From Microcoleus sp. FACHB-831 (GTDB lineage: Bacteria > Cyanobacteriota > Cyanobacteriia > Cyanobacteriales > FACHB-T130): 64,000 nucleotides of DNA. The notes beneath the pieces were generated by a model. That model was not told the DNA's origin and made no database searches. It was given only the letters and a program-made list of their open reading frames with translations. Location: contig NZ_JACJON010000068.1 of assembly GCF_014695585.1 (NCBI RefSeq), positions 62,001 to 126,000 of the forward strand, read 5' to 3'. Shown here in pieces: positions 52,794 to 61,390 of the stretch. Numbering within the stretch: position 1 is the stretch's first letter; each line of letters opens with the position of its first letter. The translations under genes and the position numbers were made by a program.

Positions 52794-54290
52794 ATGATGA
52801 CAAACTGGATAAATTCTCTTAATTACATTGACGGTTGCTGGCTACCAGCCAAATCTGGAGACGAACTGGAAAGCCGCAATCCTGCCGACACGCGAAAACT
52901 TGTCGCCACTTTCCCTCGTTCCGCGCCTGCTGATGTCGATGCAGCCGTTGAAGCCGCCCGCCGTGCCTACCGCACCTGGCGTCTCGTTCCAGCGCCAGCT
53001 CGTGCGGAATTCATCTATCGAGTTGGCGAACTGTTACTCCAGTATAAAGAAGAACTCGCCCAGCTAATGAGCCAGGAGATGGGCAAACCCATAGCGGAAG
53101 CCCGTGGAGATGTGCAAGAAGGAGTTGATTGCGCTTTCTATTATGCAGGAGAAGGTCGCAGATTGTTTGGGCAAACAACTACCTCCGAGATGCCCAACAA
53201 ATTTGCCATGAGCGTGCGGATGCCGATAGGTGTTTGCGCTTTAATTACTCCTTGGAATTTTCCTGTTGCTATCCCTTGTTGGAAGGCTTTACCTGCTTTA
53301 GTCTGCGGTAATACTATTATTCTTAAACCCGCCGAAGATACGCCTGCCTGTGCAACTTTCCTTATTGAAATTTTTGATAAGGCAGGGTTGCCCCCAGGAG
53401 TTGTTAACTTAATACATGGTGTTGGTGCAGAAGTTGGTAAAGCCTTAGTAGAACATCGCGGCATCGATTTAGTATCTTTTACAGGTTCTTCGCAAGTTGG
53501 TGCAGAAGTTGGGGCTATTTGCGGACAAACTCACAAACGAGTTTGTCTGGAGTTGGGCGGGAAAAATGCCCAGATTGTGATGGAAGATGCTGATTTAGAA
53601 TTAGCTTTAGAAGGTGCTATCTGGGGAGCATTTGGCACAACTGGTCAGCGTTGCACGGCGACGAGCCGCTTAATTTTGCATCGCGATATTAAAGATAAAT
53701 TTACGGCGATGTTGCTAGAGCGTACCAGTAAATTGCGTCTTGGTGCTGGGATTGAACTCGATACTGATATTGGCCCTTTGGTGAACTCAAATCAACTCAA
53801 GCGCGTTAGTAATTATCTGGAAATTGCTCGCAGCGAGGGTGCGGAGGTGTTAATCGGTGGGGAAGTAGCGAAGGATGGGGAATTGCAACACGGTTACTTT
53901 TTTAAACCGACTATTTTAAATAATGTTAGCCCGCAGATGCGCGTGGCGAGGGAGGAGATTTTTGGCCCTGTTGTAGCGTTGATAGAGGTAGGAGAATTTG
54001 AGGAAGCGATCGCTATCCTTAACGATACTCCCTATGGCCTTTCTTCGTCAGTCTATACCCGCGATATCAACCGCGCTTTTATCGCCATGCGCGACATCGA
54101 AGCGGGGATTACTTATATAAATGGCCCCACTATTGGCGCAGAAGTTCATTTACCATTTGGAGGTGTTAAACAGACTGGTAACGGACACCGCGAAGCTGGT
54201 AGCGCGGCTTTGGATGTATTTACTGAATGGAAGAGTGTTTATGTGGATTTCTCCGGTCGTTTGCAACGCGCCCAGATTGATAACCACTGA
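52794..54290 (+). CDS. NAD(P)-dependent aldehyde dehydrogenase, candidate 2-aminoadipate semialdehyde dehydrogenase
   Basis: A 498-residue ALDH: ITPWNFP, LKPAEDTP, SFTGSSQVGAEV, catalytic Glu in LELGGKNAQIV, catalytic Cys in TTGQRCTATSR, REEIFGPVVALI, and GAEVHLPFGGVKQTGNGHREAG. The substrate cannot be read from motifs. It lies in one direction with a membrane protein, a class III aminotransferase and HglS (DUF1338), an association that fits oxidation of 2-aminoadipate semialdehyde in lysine/pipecolate breakdown. Two adjacent ATGs (52794, 52797) are possible starts. Confidence 0.88.
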   Translation: MMTNWINSLNYIDGCWLPAKSGDELESRNPADTRKLVATFPRSAPADVDAAVEAARRAYRTWRLVPAPARAEFIYRVGELLLQYKEELAQLMSQEMGKPIAEARGDVQEGVDCAFYYAGEGRRLFGQTTTSEMPNKFAMSVRMPIGVCALITPWNFPVAIPCWKALPALVCGNTIILKPAEDTPACATFLIEIFDKAGLPPGVVNLIHGVGAEVGKALVEHRGIDLVSFTGSSQVGAEVGAICGQTHKRVCLELGGKNAQIVMEDADLELALEGAIWGAFGTTGQRCTATSRLILHRDIKDKFTAMLLERTSKLRLGAGIELDTDIGPLVNSNQLKRVSNYLEIARSEGAEVLIGGEVAKDGELQHGYFFKPTILNNVSPQMRVAREEIFGPVVALIEVGEFEEAIAILNDTPYGLSSSVYTRDINRAFIAMRDIEAGITYINGPTIGAEVHLPFGGVKQTGNGHREAGSAALDVFTEWKSVYVDFSGRLQRAQIDNH

Positions 54291-54496
54291 AGAATTTTAG
54301 ATTTTTGATTTTAGATTTTGGATTGGGCGGGTGTTGATAATTAGGTAGAGTTGCTATTAAACGTAGATCGCTAAAACCGTACAATCTTGACAACAAGATA
54401 AGGGTGGTCAATGTCGGTCTAAAAATATTGTTTAGTTTATCTACTACTTATCACCCCTACAAGATTAAACTAATATCTAGAACGTGAGAATAAACA

Positions 54497-54901
54497 ATGT
54501 CACAACTAGAAAGACTGATTCAAATGGCAGAGGACGAGTTAACTGAGTACAGTACCGATGCCCGGAAAATAGAGAAACTGCGGCGGAAAATTGGGCTATC
54601 TGTTCCGGCGGCAGAACAGCGAAAGGTGCGCGAAGAATTATTGCCTTTGATGCCACAAGGCCCGATCCAAAATTTGATTTTATCACAGCGTCAAACAGTA
54701 GCTTTACCATTCTGGGGAATTGCTGGATTGGGTTTGTTAGCGGGGATTTCTTTTGAACAACCTTTGGGCTGGATAGCAAGTGTTGCTGGTACAATAGCGG
54801 CTTTTAGAATACAGAAATTGGGTTGGAAATTAGAAGCGAAGCGGCTATTAATGCAAACTCTGGATGATATTCAAGTTCGTTCTACTCAACCCCTCCAGTA
54901 G
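54497..54901 (+). CDS. Small hypothetical protein with hydrophobic hairpin
   Basis: A 134-residue protein. The N-terminal half is charged and helical (MSQLERLIQMAEDELTEY; RKIEKLRRKIGL; KVREELLPLMPQG). A hydrophobic hairpin (about 70-100, ALPFWGIAGLGLLAGISF / GWIASVAGTIAAF) and a basic helical tail follow. No family recognised. It sits between the aldehyde dehydrogenase and aminotransferase genes on the same strand, but with 200-base and 130-base gaps, so it need not belong to their pathway. Confidence 0.72.
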   Translation: MSQLERLIQMAEDELTEYSTDARKIEKLRRKIGLSVPAAEQRKVREELLPLMPQGPIQNLILSQRQTVALPFWGIAGLGLLAGISFEQPLGWIASVAGTIAAFRIQKLGWKLEAKRLLMQTLDDIQVRSTQPLQ

Positions 54902-55029
54902 GAATATGCAAGCACTGCACGGTTTACACCCGTGTAGTGCAGGCGAGGAAACTTATTCAGATGGAATCACAGGCTACTGGAAGAAAGGGAGTAATGGTTT
55001 AATCTAAAATCTTTAATCTAAAATCAACA

Positions 55030-56334
55030 ATGCTGAGTATTCCAAATAATCGCCTATTACCCCGTGCGCCTCGCTTGGTAACTTCTTTGCCTGGTTCTCG
55101 CGCTCGTGCTTTAATTGAACGCGATCGCGCTGTTACTTCCCCATCCTATACTCGCGGCTATCCGTTAGTAGCTGCAAGGGGTGAAGGCTGCATGCTAGAA
55201 GACGTTGATGGTAATGTTTTTCTAGATTTAACGGCAGGAATTGCAGTAACTAATACTGGTCACGCTCATCCGGAAGTTGTCCGCGCAATTCAGGATCAAT
55301 CTGCGCTTCTTCTGCATATGTCGGGGACTGATTTTTACTACGAGCCGATGGTAGAATTGGCTGAACAATTAGCCAACCGTGCGCCTTTTCCTAACGGTGC
55401 TAAAGTATTTTTTACTAACTCTGGTGCTGAGTCAAATGAAGCGGCGATTAAATTAGCTCGTTACTATACCGGACGTTCTCTAATAATAGCTTTTTTGGGC
55501 GCATTTCACGGACGCACTTATGGGGCGATGTCTTTAACAGGTTCCAAGGTTGTTCAGAGAAAACAATTTGGCCCTTTATTACCAGGCGTAACTCATATTC
55601 CATACGGTACTCACGAAAGTCTGGATTACCTGGAGCAAAAGCTTTTTAATACCATCATTCCCCCTACAGAAGTCGCTGCTATTGTTGTCGAACCAATACA
55701 AGGGGAAGGGGGCTATATTGTTCCCGAAGATGGCTTTTTAGAAAGAATTAGAAGGATATGCGAGCGCTACAATATCCTCATGGTAATTGATGAAGTGCAA
55801 TCGGGAATGGGTCGCACTGGAAAACTATTTGCCATCCAACATTGGGGTGTTATGCCCGATATTATTAGCCTAGCCAAAGGCATCGCCAGCGGCTTACCTT
55901 TAGGTGCAATTCTAGCTCGATCCGAGCTGATGACATGGCCTCCCGGTTCCCACGCTACCACGTTCGGTGGCAATCCAGTTGCCTGCGCTGCTGCTAACGT
56001 AACGCTGCGATTGTTGGAAACCGGACTTATGGAAAATGCCCATAAAATGGGAGAGTTATTGCAGGCTAGTTTAACTCAATTGGGGCATAAATTTAATCGG
56101 GTTTCTCCGCCACGAGGTAAGGGTTTAATGGTGGCGATTGACTTACTCGACGATGCAGGTAATCTTGATGCTGAATTGCGCGATAAAATTGTAGATGATG
56201 CTTTCTACAAAGGCTTGTTGCTGCTAGGTTGCGGTAAGGCGGCGATACGTTTTTGCCCGCCTCTAGTTATCGACAGCGAGCAAATTCAAATTGCCTTGAA
56301 AATTATTGCAGAATTATTGGAATCAATTGCATAG
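55030..56334 (+). CDS. Class III PLP aminotransferase (omega-amino acid / acetylornithine aminotransferase family)
   Basis: A 434-residue aminotransferase. It has LEDVDGNVFLDLTAGIAVTNTGHAHP, FFTNSGAESNEAAIKLARYYTGR, FHGRTYGAMSLTGSK, VEPIQGEGGYIVP, the cofactor Asp in IDEVQSGMGRTGK, the Schiff-base Lys in ISLAKGIASGLPLGA (near 280), and TTFGGNPVACAAA. The N-terminal style (SLPGSRARALIERDR) matches the archaeal/bacterial GABA, ornithine and lysine omega-aminotransferases. Given HglS 57 bases downstream, a lysine epsilon- or 2-aminoadipate aminotransferase role is the best guess. Confidence 0.9.
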   Translation: MLSIPNNRLLPRAPRLVTSLPGSRARALIERDRAVTSPSYTRGYPLVAARGEGCMLEDVDGNVFLDLTAGIAVTNTGHAHPEVVRAIQDQSALLLHMSGTDFYYEPMVELAEQLANRAPFPNGAKVFFTNSGAESNEAAIKLARYYTGRSLIIAFLGAFHGRTYGAMSLTGSKVVQRKQFGPLLPGVTHIPYGTHESLDYLEQKLFNTIIPPTEVAAIVVEPIQGEGGYIVPEDGFLERIRRICERYNILMVIDEVQSGMGRTGKLFAIQHWGVMPDIISLAKGIASGLPLGAILARSELMTWPPGSHATTFGGNPVACAAANVTLRLLETGLMENAHKMGELLQASLTQLGHKFNRVSPPRGKGLMVAIDLLDDAGNLDAELRDKIVDDAFYKGLLLLGCGKAAIRFCPPLVIDSEQIQIALKIIAELLESIA

Positions 56335-56391
56335 AAATCAGATTTCGTATGGTGGGAATTGCCCACCTAATTATACTTAAACAGTACGAAT

Positions 56392-57294
56392 ATGAAAACA
56401 CAAATTGCTTGTAACCTGTGGAATAATCTCTGGGAAAAATACAGCGCCAGAGTAAGTTATGCTCAAGTTTATCAACAGATGATAACTGAAGCGGGTGGTA
56501 GTGTCGCCAACGACCATATCGCCTTCCGTTCTTTGCGTCTGGGTGTAGATACAGAACGGGGAAAAATTAACTTGGGAATTGACTATTTAGCGCAGATTGC
56601 TGAAGCTTTAGGCTACTCAGCGGCGGGGGAATATATTTTTGCCGATAAGCATCTCTATGCGCGTCACTATCGGCATCCTCAACAAGAGGAATTTGATCTG
56701 CCAAAACTGTTTATTAGCGAGTTAATTGTAGAGGAATTGCCGGATGCGATCGCGCAATTAATTTATCGCACAGTTAACTCTAATTTTGATCTAAATTCTG
56801 CTACATATCTTAGCAACATAGAATCATTAACCCAAGTAGATCAGCTCCAAAACATCTTCACTCGTCCTTGGGGAACTCCCTTTAAGTCTGTTATCGAACA
56901 AGTTAATAAAGTAACTCAGTATGGTGCGTGGGTGTTGCTGCACGGTTACGCTGTTAATCACTTCACTGGCTACATCAACCGCCAAAACACCCCTATCTAT
57001 CCAGATATCGAAAGCACGGCGCGTGAATTATCTCAGCGGGGTGTACCGATGAAAGCTGAAATTGAAGGGAGTCGGGGAAGCGGTTTGCGTCAGACAGCGA
57101 CGCAGGCGGTGACAGAAAATGTGACTGTGATAGATGATATTAGCGGCGAGAAAATAAGTATTCCCTGGACTTACGCTTATTATGAGATTGCCGAACGCAA
57201 TGAAGTTGAAATCGCGCCTGGAAAGAAAGCACTTTTTGAAGGTTTTCTTGGTTCGCAAGCGACAAATTTGTTTGAGATGACCCGCAAAGTTTAG
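56392..57294 (+). CDS. hglS: DUF1338 protein: 2-oxoadipate dioxygenase/decarboxylase (HglS-like)
   Basis: A 300-residue DUF1338 protein. The metal and substrate residues known from Pseudomonas HglS are recognisable: His42 and Arg46 in NDHIAFRSL, a second His in HGYAVNHFTGYI (near 190), and Glu in the C-terminal YYEIAERNEVE. GIDYLAQIAEALGY and GVPMKAEIEGSRGSGLRQTAT are also family-typical. HglS converts 2-oxoadipate to D-2-hydroxyglutarate in lysine catabolism. It lies 57 bases after the aminotransferase gene and is probably co-transcribed. Confidence 0.87.
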   Translation: MKTQIACNLWNNLWEKYSARVSYAQVYQQMITEAGGSVANDHIAFRSLRLGVDTERGKINLGIDYLAQIAEALGYSAAGEYIFADKHLYARHYRHPQQEEFDLPKLFISELIVEELPDAIAQLIYRTVNSNFDLNSATYLSNIESLTQVDQLQNIFTRPWGTPFKSVIEQVNKVTQYGAWVLLHGYAVNHFTGYINRQNTPIYPDIESTARELSQRGVPMKAEIEGSRGSGLRQTATQAVTENVTVIDDISGEKISIPWTYAYYEIAERNEVEIAPGKKALFEGFLGSQATNLFEMTRKV

Positions 57295-57354
57295 ATTATA
57301 TTAATTGTGGATGCTTCTGGTTGAATTAGAATGAAGGCAGAGCCTCCATTCTTG

Positions 57355-57380
57355 CGTTACCAGGCTCCAGCCTGGTAACG
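57355..57380. terminator. Perfect 26-bp palindrome between convergent genes
   Basis: CGTTACCAGGCT / AGCCTGGTAACG with a two-base centre lies between hglS and the convergent DUF924 gene. It is followed by GAGGAAAT on the plus strand with no T-run, so it may terminate weakly. It is related in style to the GTTCCCAGG palindromes. Confidence 0.5.
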
Positions 57381-57392
57381 AGGAAATCCTAA

Positions 57393-57968
57393 TTAAAATG
57401 AGGAACCTGGTTGCTTGAGAAATTCTTCCTCTTCGGGAGTGGTTTTCCTACCGAGTATCTTGTTGCGATGTGGAAAACGCCCAAATCTTTCGATTACTTC
57501 TAAGTGGCGGATGGCGTAAGAAATAGTGTCGGCGCACTCTGGATAGTTGCTCAATTGTTGCCACAACGCTACCGATTGGCGCTGCATATTAATATCTTCG
57601 CTGTGTTCAAATGGTAAATATATAAACCAGCGTTGCACTATCGGCAATTGGCGATCGAATTGCATTTGTACTGCGTGTTGTGCTGCTGCGAGTGCTTGCG
57701 CGTCTGTGGCAAAGCTTCTCGCTTCACCGCGAAACATATTGCGAGGAAATTGATCCAACAATATAATTAATGCCAGACAGCTAGGGGGTGATAATTTCCA
57801 GTCGTCAAGCTTGCCAGCCGCAGCTAATTCGTAATCTGATAAAAAGCGCGATCGCACTTGTTCATCAAACTGCGTTTTTTTAGTAAACCACTCCTTACGT
57901 TGTTTACCATAATTATCATGCTCTGGGCTATTAAACCAAAATTCTAAAATTTCATCAACTCGCGACAT
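57393..57968 (-). CDS. DUF924 family protein
   Basis: A 191-residue all-helical protein with the DUF924 pattern: ILEFWFNSPEHD near the start, KEWFTKKTQFDEQVRSRF, LALIILLDQFPRNMFRGEARSFATDAQAL, FIYLPFEHSEDINMQRQSV, and the end HLEVIERFGRFPHRNKILGRKTTPEEEEFL. The fold is TPR-like by family knowledge; function unknown. Stand-alone gene. Confidence 0.92.
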   Translation of the reverse strand: MSRVDEILEFWFNSPEHDNYGKQRKEWFTKKTQFDEQVRSRFLSDYELAAAGKLDDWKLSPPSCLALIILLDQFPRNMFRGEARSFATDAQALAAAQHAVQMQFDRQLPIVQRWFIYLPFEHSEDINMQRQSVALWQQLSNYPECADTISYAIRHLEVIERFGRFPHRNKILGRKTTPEEEEFLKQPGSSF

Positions 57969-58031
57969 TCAGCTATCCTGCATACTTGATATTTTTCTCT
58001 ATTTTGCTATATCCCTCAACGCAAGAAAATC

Positions 58032-58140
58032 ATTAACAGGCTCTGTTGTAGAGATAATGAGCCTGTTAATGAACTAGCTAAAATGCGCTCCTGCGCCGAA
58101 ATGAACGGGGCTAAATAATCCCCTGTAGATACAGGGGATT
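58032..58140. terminator. Two strong hairpins in the spacer between DUF924 and ABA4-like genes
   Basis: ATTAACAGGCTC / GAGCCTGTTAAT (58032-58069) is a perfect 12-base inverted repeat. AATCCCCTGTA / TACAGGGGATT (58117-58140) is a perfect 11-base stem with a two-base loop, 20 bases 3' of the ABA4-like stop codon on the minus strand. The second is a plausible terminator for that gene, though it lacks a long U-run. Confidence 0.55.
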
Positions 58141-58159
58141 ACTTCTATTTTAGGGTATT

Positions 58160-58624
58160 TTAAGCAGAAGTGGTGGGTGAGGGAGTCGCCGATTCGGATT
58201 CTTTTGGTGAGAAAAATAACTGTTTCACCCAAGTTGTCAAAATGTGCGACAACAGTCCCAACGGCCCTGCAAACAAACAGAGTAAGATAGAGTGTGCGGT
58301 CCAAATACCAGTGCGCTGTCCCTCCCAATAAATCCAGCGTCCCACAAATAAATCCATCACCAGAAAATGAATCCATCCGGTTGCAGCAGCTTTTTCATCT
58401 GCAAAAAATCGCGCAATATCTGCTAACTGAGGGTTTGATAAAGCTGCGGCATTTTCTGGCGTGACGCTGATAATAAACAAATACACGTAGGCGCTGGCTA
58501 AAGCCACAAACGGCAGATAAGATTCCATCACCCGGCGAGTGACTTTCCAGTTGGGAAGCAGCACCATCAGCGCCCAGAAGGGCAACACAAACAGATTAGC
58601 ACCATTGAATAATTGACTGAGCAT
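58160..58624 (-). CDS. ABA4-like (DUF4281) integral membrane protein
   Basis: A 154-residue protein with four hydrophobic segments and the DUF4281 pattern: FNGANLFVLPFWALMVLLPNW, RRVMES, GWIHFLVMDLFVGRWIYWEGQRTGIW and LFAGPLGLLSHIL. The plant homologue ABA4 is needed for neoxanthin formation. Neoxanthin is not a known product of such cyanobacteria, so the substrate here is unknown, perhaps another carotenoid. It follows the rhodanese gene on the same strand by 30 bases. Confidence 0.9.
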   Translation of the reverse strand: MLSQLFNGANLFVLPFWALMVLLPNWKVTRRVMESYLPFVALASAYVYLFIISVTPENAAALSNPQLADIARFFADEKAAATGWIHFLVMDLFVGRWIYWEGQRTGIWTAHSILLCLFAGPLGLLSHILTTWVKQLFFSPKESESATPSPTTSA

Positions 58625-58654
58625 TTTGGTGGTGAAAAATAGTGTAAACTTTTA

Positions 58655-59500
58655 TTAAGTATAGATTATCCCTGTAGGCGGTGATTTTTCTAAAGGATAG
58701 TTGGAGGCGCTCCATTCCCACATTGAGCCAGCATAATTTTTGATATTATTAAAGCCTAAGTTAGTAAGGACACTGACAAAAAATGCAGAACGGATACCGC
58801 CAGTGCAATAAGCAGTAATTGGAGTATGCTGCTTAATTGCTAATTCATTCAATTTAGCAATAAGTTCGTTGCTGGGAAGCAAATAACCGTTTGTATCCAT
58901 CAAATCTTTAAAGTAAAAATGCTTTGCACCAGGGATATGTCCTCCTTTTTTTTCGCCGTAAGGAGTAGCGCCTGCATATTCTCTAGGTTCGCGGGTATCA
59001 ATGATAGTTAAATTTTGGATATTAGCTTTAAGTTCATCAAAATCGATGGAATATGATGGCGTTAGCTTTATAACAAAGTCGCCAGGTTTGGGTTGAGTTG
59101 ATTCCCAAACAATTGGAATGCCAGTTTTAACAAGAGCATTGTGTCCGCCATCAACAAAGGCGGCTTGCTGGTGTCCTAAAGTGCGTAACATCCAAACAAT
59201 GCGCCCTTCTTCACCAAAATTGTGGGGTGGATTGCCAACTACAATTACAGGTTTGGTGTTGCAAATACCGATAGCCCGAATTTTTTCTTGAAGAATATTA
59301 GGGTTATCAATTAGTTTACCTTTATAGTGTGGTTCTTGCTGTGAAAAATCCTGCCAAGCTACGCGCACGGCGCCAGGAATATGCCCAAGTAACGATAAAA
59401 TTATATTGCGAGTATCCAAAATAGTAGCGCCGCGTTCGATTAGTTGTTTGGCTTGTGTGGCGCTAACTACCCACTGAGTATCAGAAATAGCGTTAGACAT
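58655..59500 (-). CDS. Two-domain rhodanese-type sulfurtransferase
   Basis: A 281-residue tandem rhodanese. The first domain (ILDTRN, GHIPGAVRVAWQDF) has VVGNPP where the active Cys loop belongs and is probably inactive. The second (IIDTREPREYAGATPYGEKKGGHIPGAKHFYF) carries catalytic Cys232 in AYCTGGIRSAF. This arrangement is normal for thiosulfate/3-mercaptopyruvate sulfurtransferases. Forms a likely operon with the ABA4-like gene. Confidence 0.92.
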   Translation of the reverse strand: MSNAISDTQWVVSATQAKQLIERGATILDTRNIILSLLGHIPGAVRVAWQDFSQQEPHYKGKLIDNPNILQEKIRAIGICNTKPVIVVGNPPHNFGEEGRIVWMLRTLGHQQAAFVDGGHNALVKTGIPIVWESTQPKPGDFVIKLTPSYSIDFDELKANIQNLTIIDTREPREYAGATPYGEKKGGHIPGAKHFYFKDLMDTNGYLLPSNELIAKLNELAIKQHTPITAYCTGGIRSAFFVSVLTNLGFNNIKNYAGSMWEWSASNYPLEKSPPTGIIYT

Positions 59501-59524
59501 TGTAACTTAATTTGAAAAATTTGA

Positions 59525-60028
59525 TTATTTGTGAATTGCATAGACGCGAACCATCATTTCCCACGAAATCCAAGAATCTTTTTCGTAGGTTAAACCTACT
59601 TTCAAGGCAACTTTTTGAGATGGTATGTTATCGCGGTGAATTAGCGAAATAAGGCGGCTGTAGCCTAGTTGCTCGAAGGCATAATCTCTACTGGCGATCG
59701 CGGCTTCTGTTGCTAAACCCCTATTCCAATATTCTTTAGCCAGCAAGTAGCCAATTTCTAGCTCTTTTTTACCATCGACTATCTGGGGTATTAATCCGCA
59801 CCGCCCAATAAATTTATTATCAGCTTTGTGAATTGTTGCCCACAAACCGAAGCCGTATTTTTCGTACCACGTAATAAACCACTCAACTTGCAGCTTGGTT
59901 TCTTCATAAGTCCGCGTGCTGGGAAAATATTTCATCACAACAGGATCGGCGTATATTTTAGCCAATTCATCTACGTCATCTAAAGTTATATATCGGAGAA
60001 TTAAAGAGGGGGTTTCAGCTACAATCAT
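59525..60028 (-). CDS. GNAT-family N-acetyltransferase (RimJ/RimL type)
   Basis: A 167-residue acetyltransferase: LILRYITLDDVDELAKIYADPVVMKYFPSTRTYEE, GRCGLI, LEIGYLLAKEYWNRGLATEA (acetyl-CoA loop region) and LISLIHRDNIPSQKVALKVGLTYEK are the RimJ/RimL/PseH pattern. The substrate may be a ribosomal protein N-terminus or a small molecule. It lies 24 bases upstream of the rhodanese gene on the same strand. Confidence 0.92.
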   Translation of the reverse strand: MIVAETPSLILRYITLDDVDELAKIYADPVVMKYFPSTRTYEETKLQVEWFITWYEKYGFGLWATIHKADNKFIGRCGLIPQIVDGKKELEIGYLLAKEYWNRGLATEAAIASRDYAFEQLGYSRLISLIHRDNIPSQKVALKVGLTYEKDSWISWEMMVRVYAIHK

Positions 60029-60315
60029 GCAAGTTTTTGGTAAGGTAATTGGTGGGCAATGCCGGGCTACTTGACTGGAATCTTTGACTGTTTATATAGT
60101 GCGATTCATCTGTCGCCAGGTAGATAAAAATTTATTTCCCAAGGCTTAAGTAGATCTGCTCAAAAGCTTGTATTGCCAGTGAGTTAGGGAACCAGGGGGG
60201 CGTTCGTCCTCGCAGCAGGCGTCACGCTTGTTCTACAAGAAAAGTTGTTATTTTTGTGGAATTGACATCTTATGCCAGAAAAATCAATAAAATAACAGGT
60301 TGATAGAAAATGTGA

Positions 60316-60582
60316 ATGGCATTCAAACCTGTGATGATGAAAGATAAACTGCTCGATTGGCTAAATCTGGTTTTAGTAGCGGACGTATTTTTGGTATTGT
60401 TTAGCTTCCTGTGGTTGGCGATCGCTGTATTTGGTAAGTCTGTCGGCCTTCCTCTCGGACTCGATCTGTGGTACAAACTTTGGCAACCCGTGTTTACGCC
60501 AGCTATTGGCATTCTGATGGCAGGCGCAATTCTTAGCGGGATAATTAGTCAAATTTCCAAGCGCCTGGACTCTGCCAAGTGA
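60316..60582 (+). CDS. Small two-helix membrane protein
   Basis: An 88-residue protein with two clear hydrophobic helices (LDWLNLVLVADVFLVLFSFLWLAIAVFG and VFTPAIGILMAGAILSGIISQI) separated by a short loop with GLDLWYKLW, and a charged tail. MM at 60334-60339 could be the true start; no strong ribosome site is seen for either. No family recognised. Codon use and hydrophobic pattern support a real gene. Confidence 0.72.
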   Translation: MAFKPVMMKDKLLDWLNLVLVADVFLVLFSFLWLAIAVFGKSVGLPLGLDLWYKLWQPVFTPAIGILMAGAILSGIISQISKRLDSAK

Positions 60583-60694
60583 GAGGCATTTTTAGTCTCT
60601 AAGCGGATTTAAATACCCATAAAGTTGTCCGCTACCTGTTAGCGGTTCATAGTTGGTTGTTCGTGCAATGAACTATGAACCGCGAATTAATTCG

Positions 60695-61390
60695 CTACGT
60701 TTTGCAGAATTGTTCGGGAATTGTTTGGATAAATTTGGTTAGAGCCGAAGAAGGATTTTTGACTGCATAAGCTTCTTGGAATACATTTGCCCAAAGATTA
60801 TTTTTGGCAAAGTATTTTGCTTTAGTATAGGCAATCATTTCAGGAGTAGCATTGTATTGCTTCATGCGATTTTCTAAGCGTGTTAGATCGGCGGTAATGC
60901 GATCGCGCTCTGTTCCGTCCATCACTTGAAATGTCATTTTGTAGATAGGCGCAGAAGGCGGCTCAAATATCACCCATTCGTAAGTTTCGCCAGGTTCGAG
61001 TGCTTCGCCGTCATAAATAAGGCTGGTGTCAGTTTCCTTCAACGTCTTATCCCACAAAAGCTCTCCGGTGTCATGCAGGCGCACCTCAATTCGCTTTATA
61101 GTTCCCGTCCAGAGGAACAAGGGGCGATCGCTCCAAATCTGGATTGTTTGTCCCGGCACGCCAGGAGCGATCGCGCAGACATTTTCATCACCACGCGAAG
61201 TACCGCGCTTTTCTTGCCCTGGAGGTGTAGGATCTTCCTCCTCAAATAAATTTTTCCAAGGTAACTGCTGCTGGTTAGTTCGTCCAGGGCGAAGCTGCTG
61301 CGCCTGCACCCATATTGCGTCGCCTCCCAAAACAGCGATCGCGGCAGTTGTTAACACTAGGGCAGACAGTGCCCGCTTGAGTTTATGCAT
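60695..61390 (-). CDS. DUF928 exported protein
   Basis: A 231-residue protein with a signal peptide (LKRALSALVLTTAAIAVLGGDAIWVQA). The DUF928 pattern follows: GTSRGDENVCAIAPG, TIQIWSDRPLFLWTGTIKRIEVRLHDTGELLWDKTL, LEPGETYEWVIFEP, then a helical tail (LTRLENRMKQYNATPEMIAYTKAKYFAKNNLWANVFQEAY). In cyanobacteria DUF928 genes commonly follow CHAT-CHASE2 genes, as here, with an eight-base overlap that implies coupled translation. A periplasmic partner of the CHASE2 sensor is a reasonable inference. Confidence 0.9.
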   Translation of the reverse strand: MHKLKRALSALVLTTAAIAVLGGDAIWVQAQQLRPGRTNQQQLPWKNLFEEEDPTPPGQEKRGTSRGDENVCAIAPGVPGQTIQIWSDRPLFLWTGTIKRIEVRLHDTGELLWDKTLKETDTSLIYDGEALEPGETYEWVIFEPPSAPIYKMTFQVMDGTERDRITADLTRLENRMKQYNATPEMIAYTKAKYFAKNNLWANVFQEAYAVKNPSSALTKFIQTIPEQFCKT

